DNA of 61,256 bases from RGDT01 sp964630925 (GCA_964630925.1 CAZVZK010000055.1:1-61256), one strand, 5' to 3'; counted from the first letter of the stretch, positions 17,528 to 28,412 are shown. Program-made: numbers and translations. The notes: generated from the sequence alone by a model not told the origin.

Positions 17528-17831
17528 CGCTGGGCGGAGGAGAACGCCGAGGGTCGGCTGGCGGTGTGGTACTACGGGGCCGACCCGGCGGTCCGCGGAG
17601 CCGGCGGCCCGTTCGAGGCGGTGCAGCTCCACGAGGGCGACATCGAGGCGAACCTGCGCTCGCTGGGCGGGCGGTGGCTGGCGGTGAGCGCCTGCCTGGC
17701 GTGGGGGCCGCCCATGACGCCGGAGGTCGTGCGGACGCGCCGGCTCCTGGGGGGGATGACGCCGGCGGCGCGGACGCGGACGTTCGTTCTGTACAAGCTG
17801 CCGGGGGAGCGTGTCGCCGGGAGGTGACACG
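17528..17831 (+). pseudogene. orphan 3' fragment of the glycosyltransferase gene (repeat copy 2)
   Basis: An exact copy of 13510-13813. It encodes the glycosyltransferase C-terminus from RWAEENAEGRL to the stop but has no promoter, start or membrane part. Zero mismatches over 304 bases means a very recent event, active gene conversion, or an assembly error. It defines the right edge of the 3.7-kb cassette 13814-17527. Confidence 0.95.
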
Positions 17832-17925
17832 GCGTCCACGCGGGGCATATCCCCCTTCCCAATTCCCCGAGACGATGGGCGATGGATTGACGGAACGGAC
17901 ACCTCGCCACGGGTCGTAGAAACAG

Positions 17926-17958
17926 CTCATGGGGGCCGTCCACGGCGGCCCCCATGAG
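17926..17958 (-). terminator. terminator hairpin of katG
   Basis: A perfect 13-bp stem (17926-17938 with 17946-17958) with a 7-nt loop lies 21 bases beyond the katG stop on its transcript. No clear U-run follows on the minus strand. Confidence 0.65.
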
Positions 17959-17978
17959 TGCATCAGCCCAGAGGGGCG

Positions 17979-20378
<2,400 letters not shown>

Positions 20379-20511
20379 GAATTGTCCCGTCCTTGCCTTT
20401 GAGAGTGAAATCTCTACGTGGGGCGGCTCAGGTATTTAGAGTGTAGGCGATTTTGCGTGTTTCTTCCACGCAACGGCCGGGGGAGGTGGCTCCACATGCC
20501 ACAGACCGGTG

Positions 20512-21000
20512 TCAGCCGGCGGCCGCCGGGCTCTGCCCCGCATCCCACTCCCCCGACTCGATCAGCCGTCGCGTCACGTCGTGCCGATACGCGAACATGC
20601 GCTCCAGTTTGGCGTGGATCAGCCAGCCGCCCAGCCACCGTCCGAGGAGCCCCAGGGGCGGCCGGTACTCGACCTCGTCCCGCAGGATCGTCCCTCCGTT
20701 GCCGTCGGCGAGGAAGTGATGGCGGTGATACCAGAAGGCGAACGGGCCGGATTCCTGGCGGTCAGCGAACAGGTGCGGCGGCTGGTATTCGGTGTGGACG
20801 GCGACCCAGCGGACGGGCACGACCCCCAGGATGCGCCCCGCCAACACGACCTTGCTGCCGGGGAGCAGCGAGCCGCTGGATTCGACGACCTCCATCTTCT
20901 CCCAGGGGGGGATCAGATGCCGGAGCGCGCCGGGGCTCTCGTGGAAGCGGAAGACGGTCTCCGGCGGGGCCGCGATCCTGCATTCCTTGACGAACTTCAT
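20512..21000 (-). CDS. SRPBCC-family polyketide-cyclase-like protein
   Basis: A 162-residue protein of the START/SRPBCC helix-grip fold, COG4276-like: it opens FVKECRIAAPPETVFRFHES and has HHFLADGNGGTILRDEVEYR. The ATG with GAGGGG nine bases upstream is chosen over a GTG nine bases earlier that touches the RBS. Members bind hydrophobic ligands; substrate unknown. In several bacteria this family sits beside SDR/DUF2867 proteins, and one is nearby here (22480-25122), which suggests a shared lipid or pigment pathway. That link is inference. Confidence 0.75.
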   Translation of the reverse strand: MKFVKECRIAAPPETVFRFHESPGALRHLIPPWEKMEVVESSGSLLPGSKVVLAGRILGVVPVRWVAVHTEYQPPHLFADRQESGPFAFWYHRHHFLADGNGGTILRDEVEYRPPLGLLGRWLGGWLIHAKLERMFAYRHDVTRRLIESGEWDAGQSPAAAG

Positions 21001-21129
21001 GTGAGCCACCCCCTCGTGCGAAGCCCGCCGCTGTCTTCCCGTGCTTGACGTCGAGCCGGCTGTTCTCCCGACCCGATCACTGTACCCGTCGCCGAATGCT
21101 CAGGCCGACAATCCGCGGGATCCGCCCTG

Positions 21130-21183
21130 TTCGCGGGTCAGCGGGCCGCCAGCCTCTTCGCGGGTCAGCGGGCCGCCAGCCTC
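21130..21183. repeat. 27-bp tandem repeat, two copies
   Basis: Two identical adjacent 27-bp units (21130-21156 and 21157-21183), each beginning TTCGCGGGTCAGCGGGCCG. They lie in the gap between the SRPBCC start and the ahpD stop. Likely replication slippage in non-coding DNA. Confidence 0.85.
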
Positions 21184-21250
21184 CGGCGGGGGCTGGCGCC
21201 GATGCCGCCGAACGCCGGGTCAACGGGCGGCGGATGCGGGTCGGGATAGG

Positions 21251-21772
21251 TCACGCGCGCATCCCGAGGGCGACCCCGTAACCGGCGACGATGGCGGCGA
21301 CGCGCACCGCGTCATGGATCTGCTCCTCGGTGACGCCCTCTTTCGTCAAACTGGCGTCGTGCGCCCGAATGCAGGACTCACACCCCGCCAGCGCGGCGCA
21401 CGCCATCGCGCAAAGCTCGAATTGCACCTTGTTCGCCGGGGCCGCCATCCGGTTCATCCGCAGGTTGGCACGCATCTGGCCGTAACCGGGCTTACCGATC
21501 AGGTGACGGAAGCGATAGTACACGGTGGTCATGCCCATGAGCGCGGCGGCGGCCTTGGCGTCTTCGATGTCGGCCGCGCTCAGCTCCTGTTGGCCGTCCG
21601 CCAACAGGGCCTGAGCCAGCTCGGGCAGCCGGCAGAAGTACGCGGAGGTCAGCGCCACCGCCCGCGTCTGAGCCGGGGAGAGGGAGCACTGGCGGAGCAC
21701 CGCGGAGAGGTTCATCCGCAGATCCTTGCAGGAATCCGGGATCGTCGCGGACAGTGTTTCGAGAGAGGTCAT
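21251..21772 (-). CDS. ahpD: alkylhydroperoxidase AhpD
   Basis: A 173-residue carboxymuconolactone-decarboxylase-fold protein that reduces AhpC through a CxxC thiol pair. The active site is complete: Cys131 and Cys134 in GCESCIRAHD, His138, and Glu119 in FELCAMAC, at almost the same positions as in the mycobacterial enzyme. AGGAG lies five bases before the ATG. It follows ahpC by 13 bases in the same direction, the classical ahpC-ahpD operon. Confidence 0.93.
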   Translation of the reverse strand: MTSLETLSATIPDSCKDLRMNLSAVLRQCSLSPAQTRAVALTSAYFCRLPELAQALLADGQQELSAADIEDAKAAAALMGMTTVYYRFRHLIGKPGYGQMRANLRMNRMAAPANKVQFELCAMACAALAGCESCIRAHDASLTKEGVTEEQIHDAVRVAAIVAGYGVALGMRA

Positions 21773-21785
21773 CGGATCTCCTGTG

Positions 21786-22337
21786 TCAGACGCTCGCCGC
21801 GACGGGCCCGGGCACCGCCACGTGCGCGTCGCCCTTCTTCCAGTTGCAGGGGCACAGCTCGTCCGACTGCAAGGCGTCCAGCACGCGCAGCGTCTCCGCC
21901 GTGCTGCGGCCCACGTTGAGGTTGTTCACGTTCACCCACTGGATAATCCCGTGCGGATCGACGATGTAGGTGGCCCGCAGGCAGACGTTCTCGTGCGGGT
22001 CGAGGATGCCCAGGTCGCGGGCCAGCTTCTGGCTGGCCAGCAGCGGGTACTTCAGGCCGGAGAGCCCTTCGTGCGACTGGCACCAGGCGAGGTGCGAGTA
22101 TTCGTTGTCCGTGCTGCCCCCGAACACCAGGGCGTCTCGGTCGCGGAACTCGTGGAGCTTGTTGTTGAAGTCCACCAGCTCGGTCGGGCAGACGAACGTG
22201 AAGTCCTTGGGGTAGAAGAGGTACACCGCCCACTGGCCGCGTACCGACTCGCTCGTCACCTCCGAGAGGCCCTCGGGGGACGGCCCCTGGCAAGACTTCA
22301 CACGGAACGCGGGGAACGGGGAGCCGACCGTCAACAT
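21786..22337 (-). CDS. ahpC: peroxiredoxin AhpC
   Basis: A 183-residue 2-Cys peroxiredoxin of the AhpD-dependent type. The peroxidatic Cys50 is in FYPKDFTFVCPTEL, and Cys162 and Cys164 (DELCPCNW) match the double resolving cysteines of actinobacterial AhpC. It reduces hydrogen peroxide and organic peroxides in the cytoplasm, with AhpD as the electron carrier. AGGAG lies upstream of the start. It complements the exported KatG: one detoxifies inside, the other outside the inner membrane. No OxyR gene is adjacent. Confidence 0.95.
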   Translation of the reverse strand: MLTVGSPFPAFRVKSCQGPSPEGLSEVTSESVRGQWAVYLFYPKDFTFVCPTELVDFNNKLHEFRDRDALVFGGSTDNEYSHLAWCQSHEGLSGLKYPLLASQKLARDLGILDPHENVCLRATYIVDPHGIIQWVNVNNLNVGRSTAETLRVLDALQSDELCPCNWKKGDAHVAVPGPVAASV

Positions 22338-22479
22338 GTCACTTCACTCCTGATTCGTGATGTCCTTGGATGGCCATGTGAACGGTTGCAGAATGGGTTG
22401 CGGAAGGGCCCCACGGAGGGCGGCCCGGCAACAACCGGGTTGACGAGCCCGGCGGCCTCGTCCTGGTGCGTTGTCCGCT

Positions 22480-25122
22480 TCAGTCCGCCGGCAGAAACAC
22501 CCAGAGCGAGGGCCTGCCGCAATTACAATGGACCGCCCGGCCGAGCAGCCCCACGCCGGCGGGGCTCAGGTACACGGCGGTGCGTGCCGCGTCCCAGAAT
22601 CCGACGACGCCCTGGGCCCGCGGCCCGTCCAGGCGGGTCTGCACGCTGGGGATCGGGTGGAAGAAGGCCTCGACGAGCGCGGGCCGCACCGGCTCACCGT
22701 CTTGCAGCCCATCGAGGAGGCGCGTCATGGTGCGCAGCGACTCGCTGGACCGCCCCTCGGCCCGGGCGCTCTCGTCGATCTCGAGGACGCCGCGGCGGCT
22801 CAGCGTCGGGAGCGTCAACAGGCCGGCGAACGACCAGAGGGTGAACCACAGGCTGAGCTCGATCGTCCCGCCGACAGTGCCCAGCCGGTCCGGGCCAACC
22901 ATCCACGCGCAGGCCGCGAGGCCGGCCAGCGTGAACAGCAGGGCCGCCGCCCTGCCGCGCCACCAGCTCCCGGTCTTGACCGCCAGGGAGCGCCGATGCG
23001 TCGCGGCCTCGAGCCCGACGGGGCCGAGCGCCTCCTGCCACCTCGACGGGATGAGGTGGGAGCGGGGCCGGAACACGCCGTCGATCCCCCCGGTGAATCC
23101 TTCGTCGGGGCTGCGCGCCAATGCGATGGGGAGGCCGTCTCCCGGCGGGGGAGGCGTCGCCCCGCCCGGGGTCAGCTCAAGAGGCGCCATGAGCGCGGCG
23201 AGCGCCACACGCCCGAAGAGCAGGAGCAGGCTGATGGCCAGGCCGGCCGCCACGGTCCCGGCGATCCCCCCGGATCGCCCCGCGAACAGGACGGCGGCGG
23301 CAGCGAGGAACAGCACCGAGGCGTGAACGGCGACCCCCCGCGCGAGGCCCATGAGGTAACCCCCCAGCGGCAGGTGGTCGCGGCCGTAGCGCCTCGGCAG
23401 GAGGTAGCCCCCGGCGATGTCGAAGGGGAGCTGGACGGACGCATGGATCAGGACGAACACCAGAAGGCCGAGCACCTGTCCGCCCAGGGTCGCATCGAGG
23501 CCCTGCAGAAGCTTGCCTGGGGCGCCCAAGGACAGTCCCAGAGCCGAGAGAGTCACGACGGTGCCCACGGCGGAGATGCCCAGCCAGAGCCGGGCGCGGC
23601 CGTACCCTGGCGACGCGGCTGTGGCCGGGGCGGGAACGGGAGTCTCTGGATTCTCCTTCCGCCAGGTCGCCTCCGCCAGGGTGCGGATCCCGTTGAGCAT
23701 GCCCCCGAAGACGATGTTGTGGAGCGGCAGGACCGCGTACCAGTACAGGATGCCGAGCAGCCCCCTGGGTCGGAACCGCGCCGTCATCGTGAGTTTCGTG
23801 CGCGCGCCGTCCGGTTCTGGCTCGAGGTCGAACTTGAGCATGGCAACGCCGGGGAGCTTCATTTCCGCCAGCAGCGAGAGGGAGCGGTCCCGGTCGATGC
23901 CGACCACGCGCCAGAAGTCGAGGGCCTCTCCGAACTCGACACGCTCGGAGTCGCGCCTGCCCCTGCGGAGGCCCGGCCCTCCCACCAGCGTGTCCATCCA
24001 TCCGCGGATGCGCCACAAGATGTCGCCGGCGTACCAGCCGTTGCCCCCGCCGATCCGGCACACGGCGGCGAAGACCGCGCGCGGGCCGGAGTGGATCCAC
24101 ACCGAGCGTTCGTCCGTGAACACGGTCCCGCCCGCCCACTGCGGGTCACCCGGGATCGGCCCGGCCGCCGACCAGCGCGTCTCGACGTCGTTCGATTCGA
24201 CCTGCCTCAGCGACTGGCGGATCGCCTCTCGCACCGTGAGGGGGAGGTGCGGCATGAGGCGCTGCGCCTCCCCGTCGGTCACCACGACGCGGTTGCGCAG
24301 CCCCTCGGCGAGGGGGCGGGCGATGCGGTAGGACACCGGGGTGACCAGGCTGATCCACAGGGAGCTGAGACGCGGCGTGAGGAAGGGCAAGGGGAAGATC
24401 CACCGCTTCGGCAGGTGCAGCTCCTCGGCCATGATCTGCATTAGGCCGCTGTACGGCAGGACATCGGGGCCGCCGATCTCGAGGGCCTTGCCGCTGGTCT
24501 CGGGGACATCCAGGCAGCGGACGAGCCAGTGCAGCACGTCCGCGATCGCGACGGGCTGCGACTCGGTCTTCACCCAGGAGGGGGTGACCATGACCGGCAA
24601 GCGCTCGACGAGGTAGCGGAGGATCTCGAACGACGCCGACCCTGCCCCGATGATCATCGCGGCCCGCAACGTGGTGACCGGCACGCCGGCCGAGGCCAGC
24701 CGTTCCTCGACCTCGCGGCGCGAGCGCAGATGCCGGCTGAGCCCCTCGCCCATCTCCCCCAGTCCGCCGAGGTAGATGATGCGCCGCACGCCGGCGCGGG
24801 ACGCCGCCTGGGCGAAGTTGGACGCCAGGTGCGTGTCCTGCTCGGCGTACTTCCCGCCCGCGGCCTCCATCGAGTGGACCAGGTAATACGCCGCGGGGCA
24901 ACCCTCCAGCTGGCCGGCGAGCAGGTCCACGTCGCGCATGTCTCCCGACACGACGGCGACGTTCGGATTCGTGCGCCAGGGCCGCTCCTCCAGCTTGCGC
25001 GGCTCGCGGGCCAGGCAACGGACGGGGCGGCCGGCCGCCAGGAGGGCGGGCACCAGGCGGCCGCCGACGTAACCGGTGGCGCCGGTGACGAAGATCGGGC
25101 CATTGGCTGGCTCAGGCGTCAC
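22480..25122 (-). CDS. SDR - DUF2867 - membrane domain fusion protein
   Basis: An 880-residue three-part protein starting at GTG with GGAG seven bases upstream. Residues 1-~300 are an atypical short-chain dehydrogenase with the dinucleotide motif GATGYVGG (14-21) and YYLVHSM. Residues ~330-490 are a DUF2867 domain (SRPBCC-like; GNGWYAGDILWRIRGWMD). Residues ~500-880 are a membrane region with several spans (LGLLVFVLIHASVQLPFDIA; ASVLFLAAAAVLFAG), ending in a soluble part. The first two domains are often fused in bacteria (YbjT-like); the long membrane extension is less common. Substrate unknown, perhaps a quinone or lipid. Confidence 0.75.
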   Translation of the reverse strand: MTPEPANGPIFVTGATGYVGGRLVPALLAAGRPVRCLAREPRKLEERPWRTNPNVAVVSGDMRDVDLLAGQLEGCPAAYYLVHSMEAAGGKYAEQDTHLASNFAQAASRAGVRRIIYLGGLGEMGEGLSRHLRSRREVEERLASAGVPVTTLRAAMIIGAGSASFEILRYLVERLPVMVTPSWVKTESQPVAIADVLHWLVRCLDVPETSGKALEIGGPDVLPYSGLMQIMAEELHLPKRWIFPLPFLTPRLSSLWISLVTPVSYRIARPLAEGLRNRVVVTDGEAQRLMPHLPLTVREAIRQSLRQVESNDVETRWSAAGPIPGDPQWAGGTVFTDERSVWIHSGPRAVFAAVCRIGGGNGWYAGDILWRIRGWMDTLVGGPGLRRGRRDSERVEFGEALDFWRVVGIDRDRSLSLLAEMKLPGVAMLKFDLEPEPDGARTKLTMTARFRPRGLLGILYWYAVLPLHNIVFGGMLNGIRTLAEATWRKENPETPVPAPATAASPGYGRARLWLGISAVGTVVTLSALGLSLGAPGKLLQGLDATLGGQVLGLLVFVLIHASVQLPFDIAGGYLLPRRYGRDHLPLGGYLMGLARGVAVHASVLFLAAAAVLFAGRSGGIAGTVAAGLAISLLLLFGRVALAALMAPLELTPGGATPPPPGDGLPIALARSPDEGFTGGIDGVFRPRSHLIPSRWQEALGPVGLEAATHRRSLAVKTGSWWRGRAAALLFTLAGLAACAWMVGPDRLGTVGGTIELSLWFTLWSFAGLLTLPTLSRRGVLEIDESARAEGRSSESLRTMTRLLDGLQDGEPVRPALVEAFFHPIPSVQTRLDGPRAQGVVGFWDAARTAVYLSPAGVGLLGRAVHCNCGRPSLWVFLPAD

Positions 25123-25137
25123 GGCATTCTCCAGGGC

Positions 25138-25455
25138 TCACGTTCGCGGGAGGAACAGGCGGACCAGGAAGTTCGGGCTCGGGAAGACCTCCACCTTCCC
25201 CAGCCACGGGGCCCGGGCCTGGAGCCGGATGCCCCCCTGCCGCAGCAATGCTCGCACGGGGTGGGCCCCCTGCCAGGACTTCCGGAGGGCCAGGAGCGTC
25301 GCGAGATCGCCCGCACCGAGGATCAGGTCGCGGCCTTCCGCGACGAGGCTGACCGGCCGGCCGTCGAAGGTGCCGTCGAGACGGCCGGCCAGGATCAGTT
25401 TGGGCCTTGGCCCAGGTCCCTGGTGCGGATCTTGATCGTCCCGCTCATGACCCAC
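25138..25455 (-). CDS. small protein of unknown function, start uncertain
   Basis: The frame gives 105 residues from a GTG at 25455, but the first ~19 codons lie inside the preceding gene in another frame and look like shadow sequence. The conserved-looking part begins near LILAGRLDGTFDGRPVSL and ends PSPNFLVRLFLPRT. A CTG that overlaps the upstream TGA is a possible true start, giving ~86 residues with translational coupling. It precedes the SDR fusion gene by 15 bases and is probably in the same operon. I do not recognise the family. Confidence 0.5.
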   Translation of the reverse strand: MGHERDDQDPHQGPGPRPKLILAGRLDGTFDGRPVSLVAEGRDLILGAGDLATLLALRKSWQGAHPVRALLRQGGIRLQARAPWLGKVEVFPSPNFLVRLFLPRT

Positions 25456-25604
25456 TCGGCGTGCTCGGCCTTGGGGCCGGTGCCGCTGGGGATCTTGACG
25501 TGCATGTCCACGAGCTCGTAGGTGATCTCGGCGTTCCTGCCGGTCAGGCGCTCGTACAGTCCGATCGCCAGGTCGGGCCAGGTGGTCGTTTGTTCGGCGG
25601 CCAT
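25395..25604 (-). CDS. small conserved-looking protein
   Basis: A 69-residue protein: the ATG at 25604 has GGAG five bases upstream. It contains WPDLAIGLYERLTGRNAEIT and a beta-rich second half (ELVDMHVKIPSGTG, then TIKIRTRDLGQ). No signal peptide or cysteines. It heads a likely operon with the next small gene and the SDR-DUF2867 fusion. No function can be assigned. Confidence 0.6.
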   Translation of the reverse strand: MAAEQTTTWPDLAIGLYERLTGRNAEITYELVDMHVKIPSGTGPKAEHAEWVMSGTIKIRTRDLGQGPN

Positions 25605-25739
25605 GATGGCTCCCAGAATGAGAACAGGGTCAACGGATTCACGGGTCGCTGCACTTGCTCGAGTCGAGCCGGGGGGCGCGGCCACGCGGGTCGAGACGGC
25701 CCGGCGGGCGGGCCCGACACGCATGGCCGCGGGGGGCGG

Positions 25740-26147
25740 TCAGGCCGGCAGGAGGACGGTGTCGATGACGTGGATCACGCCGTTGCTGGCCTCGACGTCG
25801 GCCCGGACCACGGACGCGTCGCCGATCTTCACGCCGAAGGAGGTGTCGACCTTCAGCATGCCGCCCTGGACCGTCTTGACGGACTGGCCGTTCAGCCCGG
25901 CCACGTCCTTGGCCAGCACCTTGCCCGGCACGACGTGGAAGGTGAGGATCGCGGTGAGCTTGGACTTGTCGGCGAGGACGGCGGCGAGCGTGCCGGCGGG
26001 CAGCTTGGCGAAGGCGTCGTCGGTGGGGGCGAACACGGTGAAGGGGCCGGGGCCCTTCAGGGTGTCGACGAGGCCGGCGGCCTGGACGGCCTTGACCAGG
26101 GTCGAGAACGCACCCGCGGCGACGGCGGTGTCAACGATGTCAGCCAA
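25740..26147 (-). CDS. fasciclin-domain protein
   Basis: A 135-residue single FAS1 domain from a TTG start with AGGAG eight bases upstream; this gives the usual family N-terminus (M)ADIVDTAVAAGAFSTLVKA. Conserved FAS1 motifs H1 (TVFAPTDDAFAKLP) and H2 (NGVIHVIDTVLLP) are intact. No signal peptide is visible, although FAS1 proteins are normally extracellular. FAS1 domains mediate adhesion or bind small molecules. The gene stands alone with ~130 bases to its neighbour. Confidence 0.85.
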   Translation of the reverse strand: MADIVDTAVAAGAFSTLVKAVQAAGLVDTLKGPGPFTVFAPTDDAFAKLPAGTLAAVLADKSKLTAILTFHVVPGKVLAKDVAGLNGQSVKTVQGGMLKVDTSFGVKIGDASVVRADVEASNGVIHVIDTVLLPA

Positions 26148-26295
26148 TTCACGATCTCCTTGCGTGGGGATCCCGTGCGGCGCACGGGATTTAGGGGGAT
26201 GGGCCCATTCCTCAATGAGGCTTGGACCGCCGAACGATTCTCGTCCAAACAAGTATTAGACGCGGGGCGCCGCTGCTTCCACAAGCCGTCGAAAA

Positions 26296-26361
26296 GGCCG
26301 CCAGGGCTGGAGCCTGGCTGCCGGGGGGCACATCCATTCATTCATGTGCCACCTGGCGGCC
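26296..26361. repeat. nested inverted repeat
   Basis: The outer arms GGCCGCCAGG (26296-26305) and CCTGGCGGCC (26352-26361) are perfectly complementary. The inner arms GGCACAT (26327-26333) and ATGTGCC (26344-26350) form the apical stem. The result is a hairpin with one internal bulge, of unknown role. Confidence 0.75.
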
Positions 26362-26547
26362 GGGTCAACCGAGACGGGTCACGGCAGCCGATACACGCCG
26401 TCATACGGCCGGCGCGATGGCATCGCCGACACGCTGACCAAAGATCGGCACCGGGAGCGTGAGGCACAGCCCCGGCGGTGATGCCCCGGCAGACGGCGTC
26501 CATCGGTCAGTTGCTTGCATCTCGTGAAAGATGACCCCTGCATGAAC

Positions 26548-26610
26548 GCCGTCGATGTGCCGTGAGCCGTGAGCCGGGTGACGCCGGGGACGTTCGCTCG
26601 CTGGCGCTTC
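26548..26610. repeat. dispersed DUF1559 3'-flank repeat, copy 2
   Basis: It matches 17464-17527 (GCCGTCGATGT, CCGTGA, GCCGGGTGACGC) with about three differences over the first 37 bases. Here too the bases read AVDVP-stop, although no DUF1559 gene precedes it, so this may be a leftover of a gene end or a mobile 3'-flank element. Confidence 0.65.
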
Positions 26611-26684
26611 GGGCTGTGACAACCCGTGGCCGGCCCCGTAAGATACAGGCAGGTTCCCCCGTCCGACCTGTCAGGGCCACGGCC

Positions 26685-27386
26685 ATGCCAGCCACGATCA
26701 CCATCTCGTGCCCCGAGTGCGGCAAGCAGCTCAAGGCGCCGGCGAACGTCGTCGGCAAGAAGATCCGCTGCAAGGGCTGCGACGAGGTCTTCGTCGCCCG
26801 CGAGGCCGTGGACGAGGTCGACGAGGTCGAGGACGTGGAGGAGGCCGAGGAGGCCCCCAAGAAGAAGCCCGCGGCCAAGAAGGCCCCCGCCAAGAAAGAC
26901 GACAAGAAGCCGGCGAAGAAGGACGAGAAGAAGGACGGCGACGACGAGGCCAACCCCTACGGCATCACGCACGAGGACGACTCGCTCCGCTGCCCGCACT
27001 GCGCCGCGGCCATGCTCAGCGAGGAAGCGATCATCTGCGTGGAGTGCGGCTACAACACGCAGACGCGTGAGAAGGGCAACACGAGGAAGACCATCGAGCC
27101 CACCGGCATGGAGGTCTTCCTCTGGCTGCTGCCGGGCATCCTGCACGCCCTCCTGGTCATCTGCATCATCACCTGGCTCATCATCCACTGGGCGTTCCTC
27201 GGCCAGTGGATGGGCGTGTACAACACGCCCCCGAATACGGAGTGGTACACCTTCCTCGACCACCAGTCGATGAAGATCTGGTTCACCGTGCCGCTCCTCT
27301 TCGTCCTCGTCAACTCCACCTGGGCCGCCATCCTGCGCCTGGCGATCAACAACGAGCCGCCCGAGATCGAGCTGAAGACGAAGTAG
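26685..27386 (+). CDS. double zinc-ribbon membrane protein
   Basis: A 233-residue protein. The first ATG giving a zinc-finger start is chosen. An MJ0042-type zinc ribbon comes first: Cys9/Cys12 (CPEC) and Cys29/Cys32 (CKGC). Residues ~42-88 are a low-complexity acidic then Lys/Ala-rich linker (EEAPKKKPAAKKAPAKK). A second ribbon has Cys103/106 (CPHC) and Cys118/121 (CVEC). Two membrane segments follow (LLPGILHALLVICIITWLII; WFTVPLLFVLVNSTWAAIL). This layout is common in planctomycetes with no assigned function. It lies 24 bases upstream of the ThuA-like gene. Confidence 0.8.
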   Translation: MPATITISCPECGKQLKAPANVVGKKIRCKGCDEVFVAREAVDEVDEVEDVEEAEEAPKKKPAAKKAPAKKDDKKPAKKDEKKDGDDEANPYGITHEDDSLRCPHCAAAMLSEEAIICVECGYNTQTREKGNTRKTIEPTGMEVFLWLLPGILHALLVICIITWLIIHWAFLGQWMGVYNTPPNTEWYTFLDHQSMKIWFTVPLLFVLVNSTWAAILRLAINNEPPEIELKTK

Positions 27387-27410
27387 CCCCTCCCCCGGAG
27401 CCTCCCGCCG

Positions 27411-28412
27411 ATGACCCGCACCCTCCTCCTCGCCCTCCTCCTCGCCCCCTGCGCCCGCGCCGACGACCCCTGGATCACCTTCCCCGGCGGGGAAGGTGTC
27501 GGCAAGGGCAAGCACGTCGTCCTCGTCTCCGGCGACGACGAGTACCGCTCCGAGGAGGCGCTGCCGCAGCTCGCGAAGATCCTCTCGACGCACCACGGCT
27601 TCAAGACCACCGTCCTGTTCGCCGTCGACCCCAAGACGGGCCTCATCAAGCCCGATCACCAGACCAACATCCCCGGCCTGGAGGCGCTCAAGGACGCCGA
27701 CCTGTGCGTCCTGTTCCTCCGCTTCCGCAACCTGCCCGACGAGCAGATGAAGCACATCGACGCCTACCTGCAATCGGGCAAGCCGGTCATCGGCCTGCGT
27801 ACCTCGACGCACGCCTTCAACATCCCGAAGGGCAGGACGTACCACCACTGGTCGGATGGCTCCTCCGTCAAGGGCTGGGAGGGCGGCTTCGGGCGTCAGG
27901 TGTTCGGCGAGAAGTGGATCAGCCATCACGGCAACCACGGCTCGCAGGCCACGCGCGGCATCCTCGTCAAGGACAAGAGGGACCACCCCATCCTGCGCGG
28001 CATCAAGGACGGCGACATCTTCGGCCCGTCGGACGTGTACGGCGTGCGTCTGCCGCTGCCCGGCGACTCCGCCCCGCTGGTCCTGGGCGAGGTGGTGGCC
28101 GGGATGAGGCCGTCGGACCCGGCGCTCAAGGGGAAGAAGAACGACCCGATGATGCCCATCGCGTGGACGAAGAGTTACTCCGCGAAGGAGGGCGTGACGA
28201 CGAAGTCCTTCTGCTGCACCTGCTGCTGCTCGCAGGACCTGGAGAGCGTGGGCCTGCGGCGCCTGCTGGTCAACGCCACGCTCTCGCTCCTCGGCATGGA
28301 CGAGAAGATCAAGCCCGACCTGAAGGTGGACATCGTCGGCGAGTACAAGCCGACGCGGTTCGGCTTCGGCACCTACGCCAAGGGCAAGAAGCCCGCCGAC
28401 TACGCGAAGTAA
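27411..28412 (+). CDS. exported ThuA-like protein
   Basis: A 333-residue protein of the ThuA (trehalose utilisation) glutamine-amidotransferase-like fold, a family greatly expanded in planctomycetes and usually linked to carbohydrate breakdown. The signal peptide is MTRTLLLALLLAPCARA. Family features: VVLVSGDDEYRSEEALPQL, YLQSGKPVIGLRTSTHAF and a C-terminal LLVNATLSLLGM. Unusual: the segment before SQDL reads FCCTCCCSQDL, five cysteines where relatives I know have few or none. It is 40 bases upstream of the FtsX permease. Confidence 0.8.
   Translation: MTRTLLLALLLAPCARADDPWITFPGGEGVGKGKHVVLVSGDDEYRSEEALPQLAKILSTHHGFKTTVLFAVDPKTGLIKPDHQTNIPGLEALKDADLCVLFLRFRNLPDEQMKHIDAYLQSGKPVIGLRTSTHAFNIPKGRTYHHWSDGSSVKGWEGGFGRQVFGEKWISHHGNHGSQATRGILVKDKRDHPILRGIKDGDIFGPSDVYGVRLPLPGDSAPLVLGEVVAGMRPSDPALKGKKNDPMMPIAWTKSYSAKEGVTTKSFCCTCCCSQDLESVGLRRLLVNATLSLLGMDEKIKPDLKVDIVGEYKPTRFGFGTYAKGKKPADYAK

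Larger units (their letters stand above)
26148..26684. other. intergenic region with nested hairpin and dispersed repeat
   Basis: A 537-base gap between divergent genes. It holds a nested inverted repeat (26296-26361) and the second copy of the DUF1559 3'-flank repeat (26548-26610). Several frames are open by chance, but none has an RBS or a family match. Confidence 0.6.

Noticed and set aside
21130..21183. Two 27-bp repeats as a mini CRISPR
   Set aside because: The copies are directly adjacent with no spacer between them; simple tandem duplication.
22471..24444. A 657-codon frame antisense to the SDR fusion
   Set aside because: No motif and biased composition; the SDR dinucleotide-binding motif defines the true strand.
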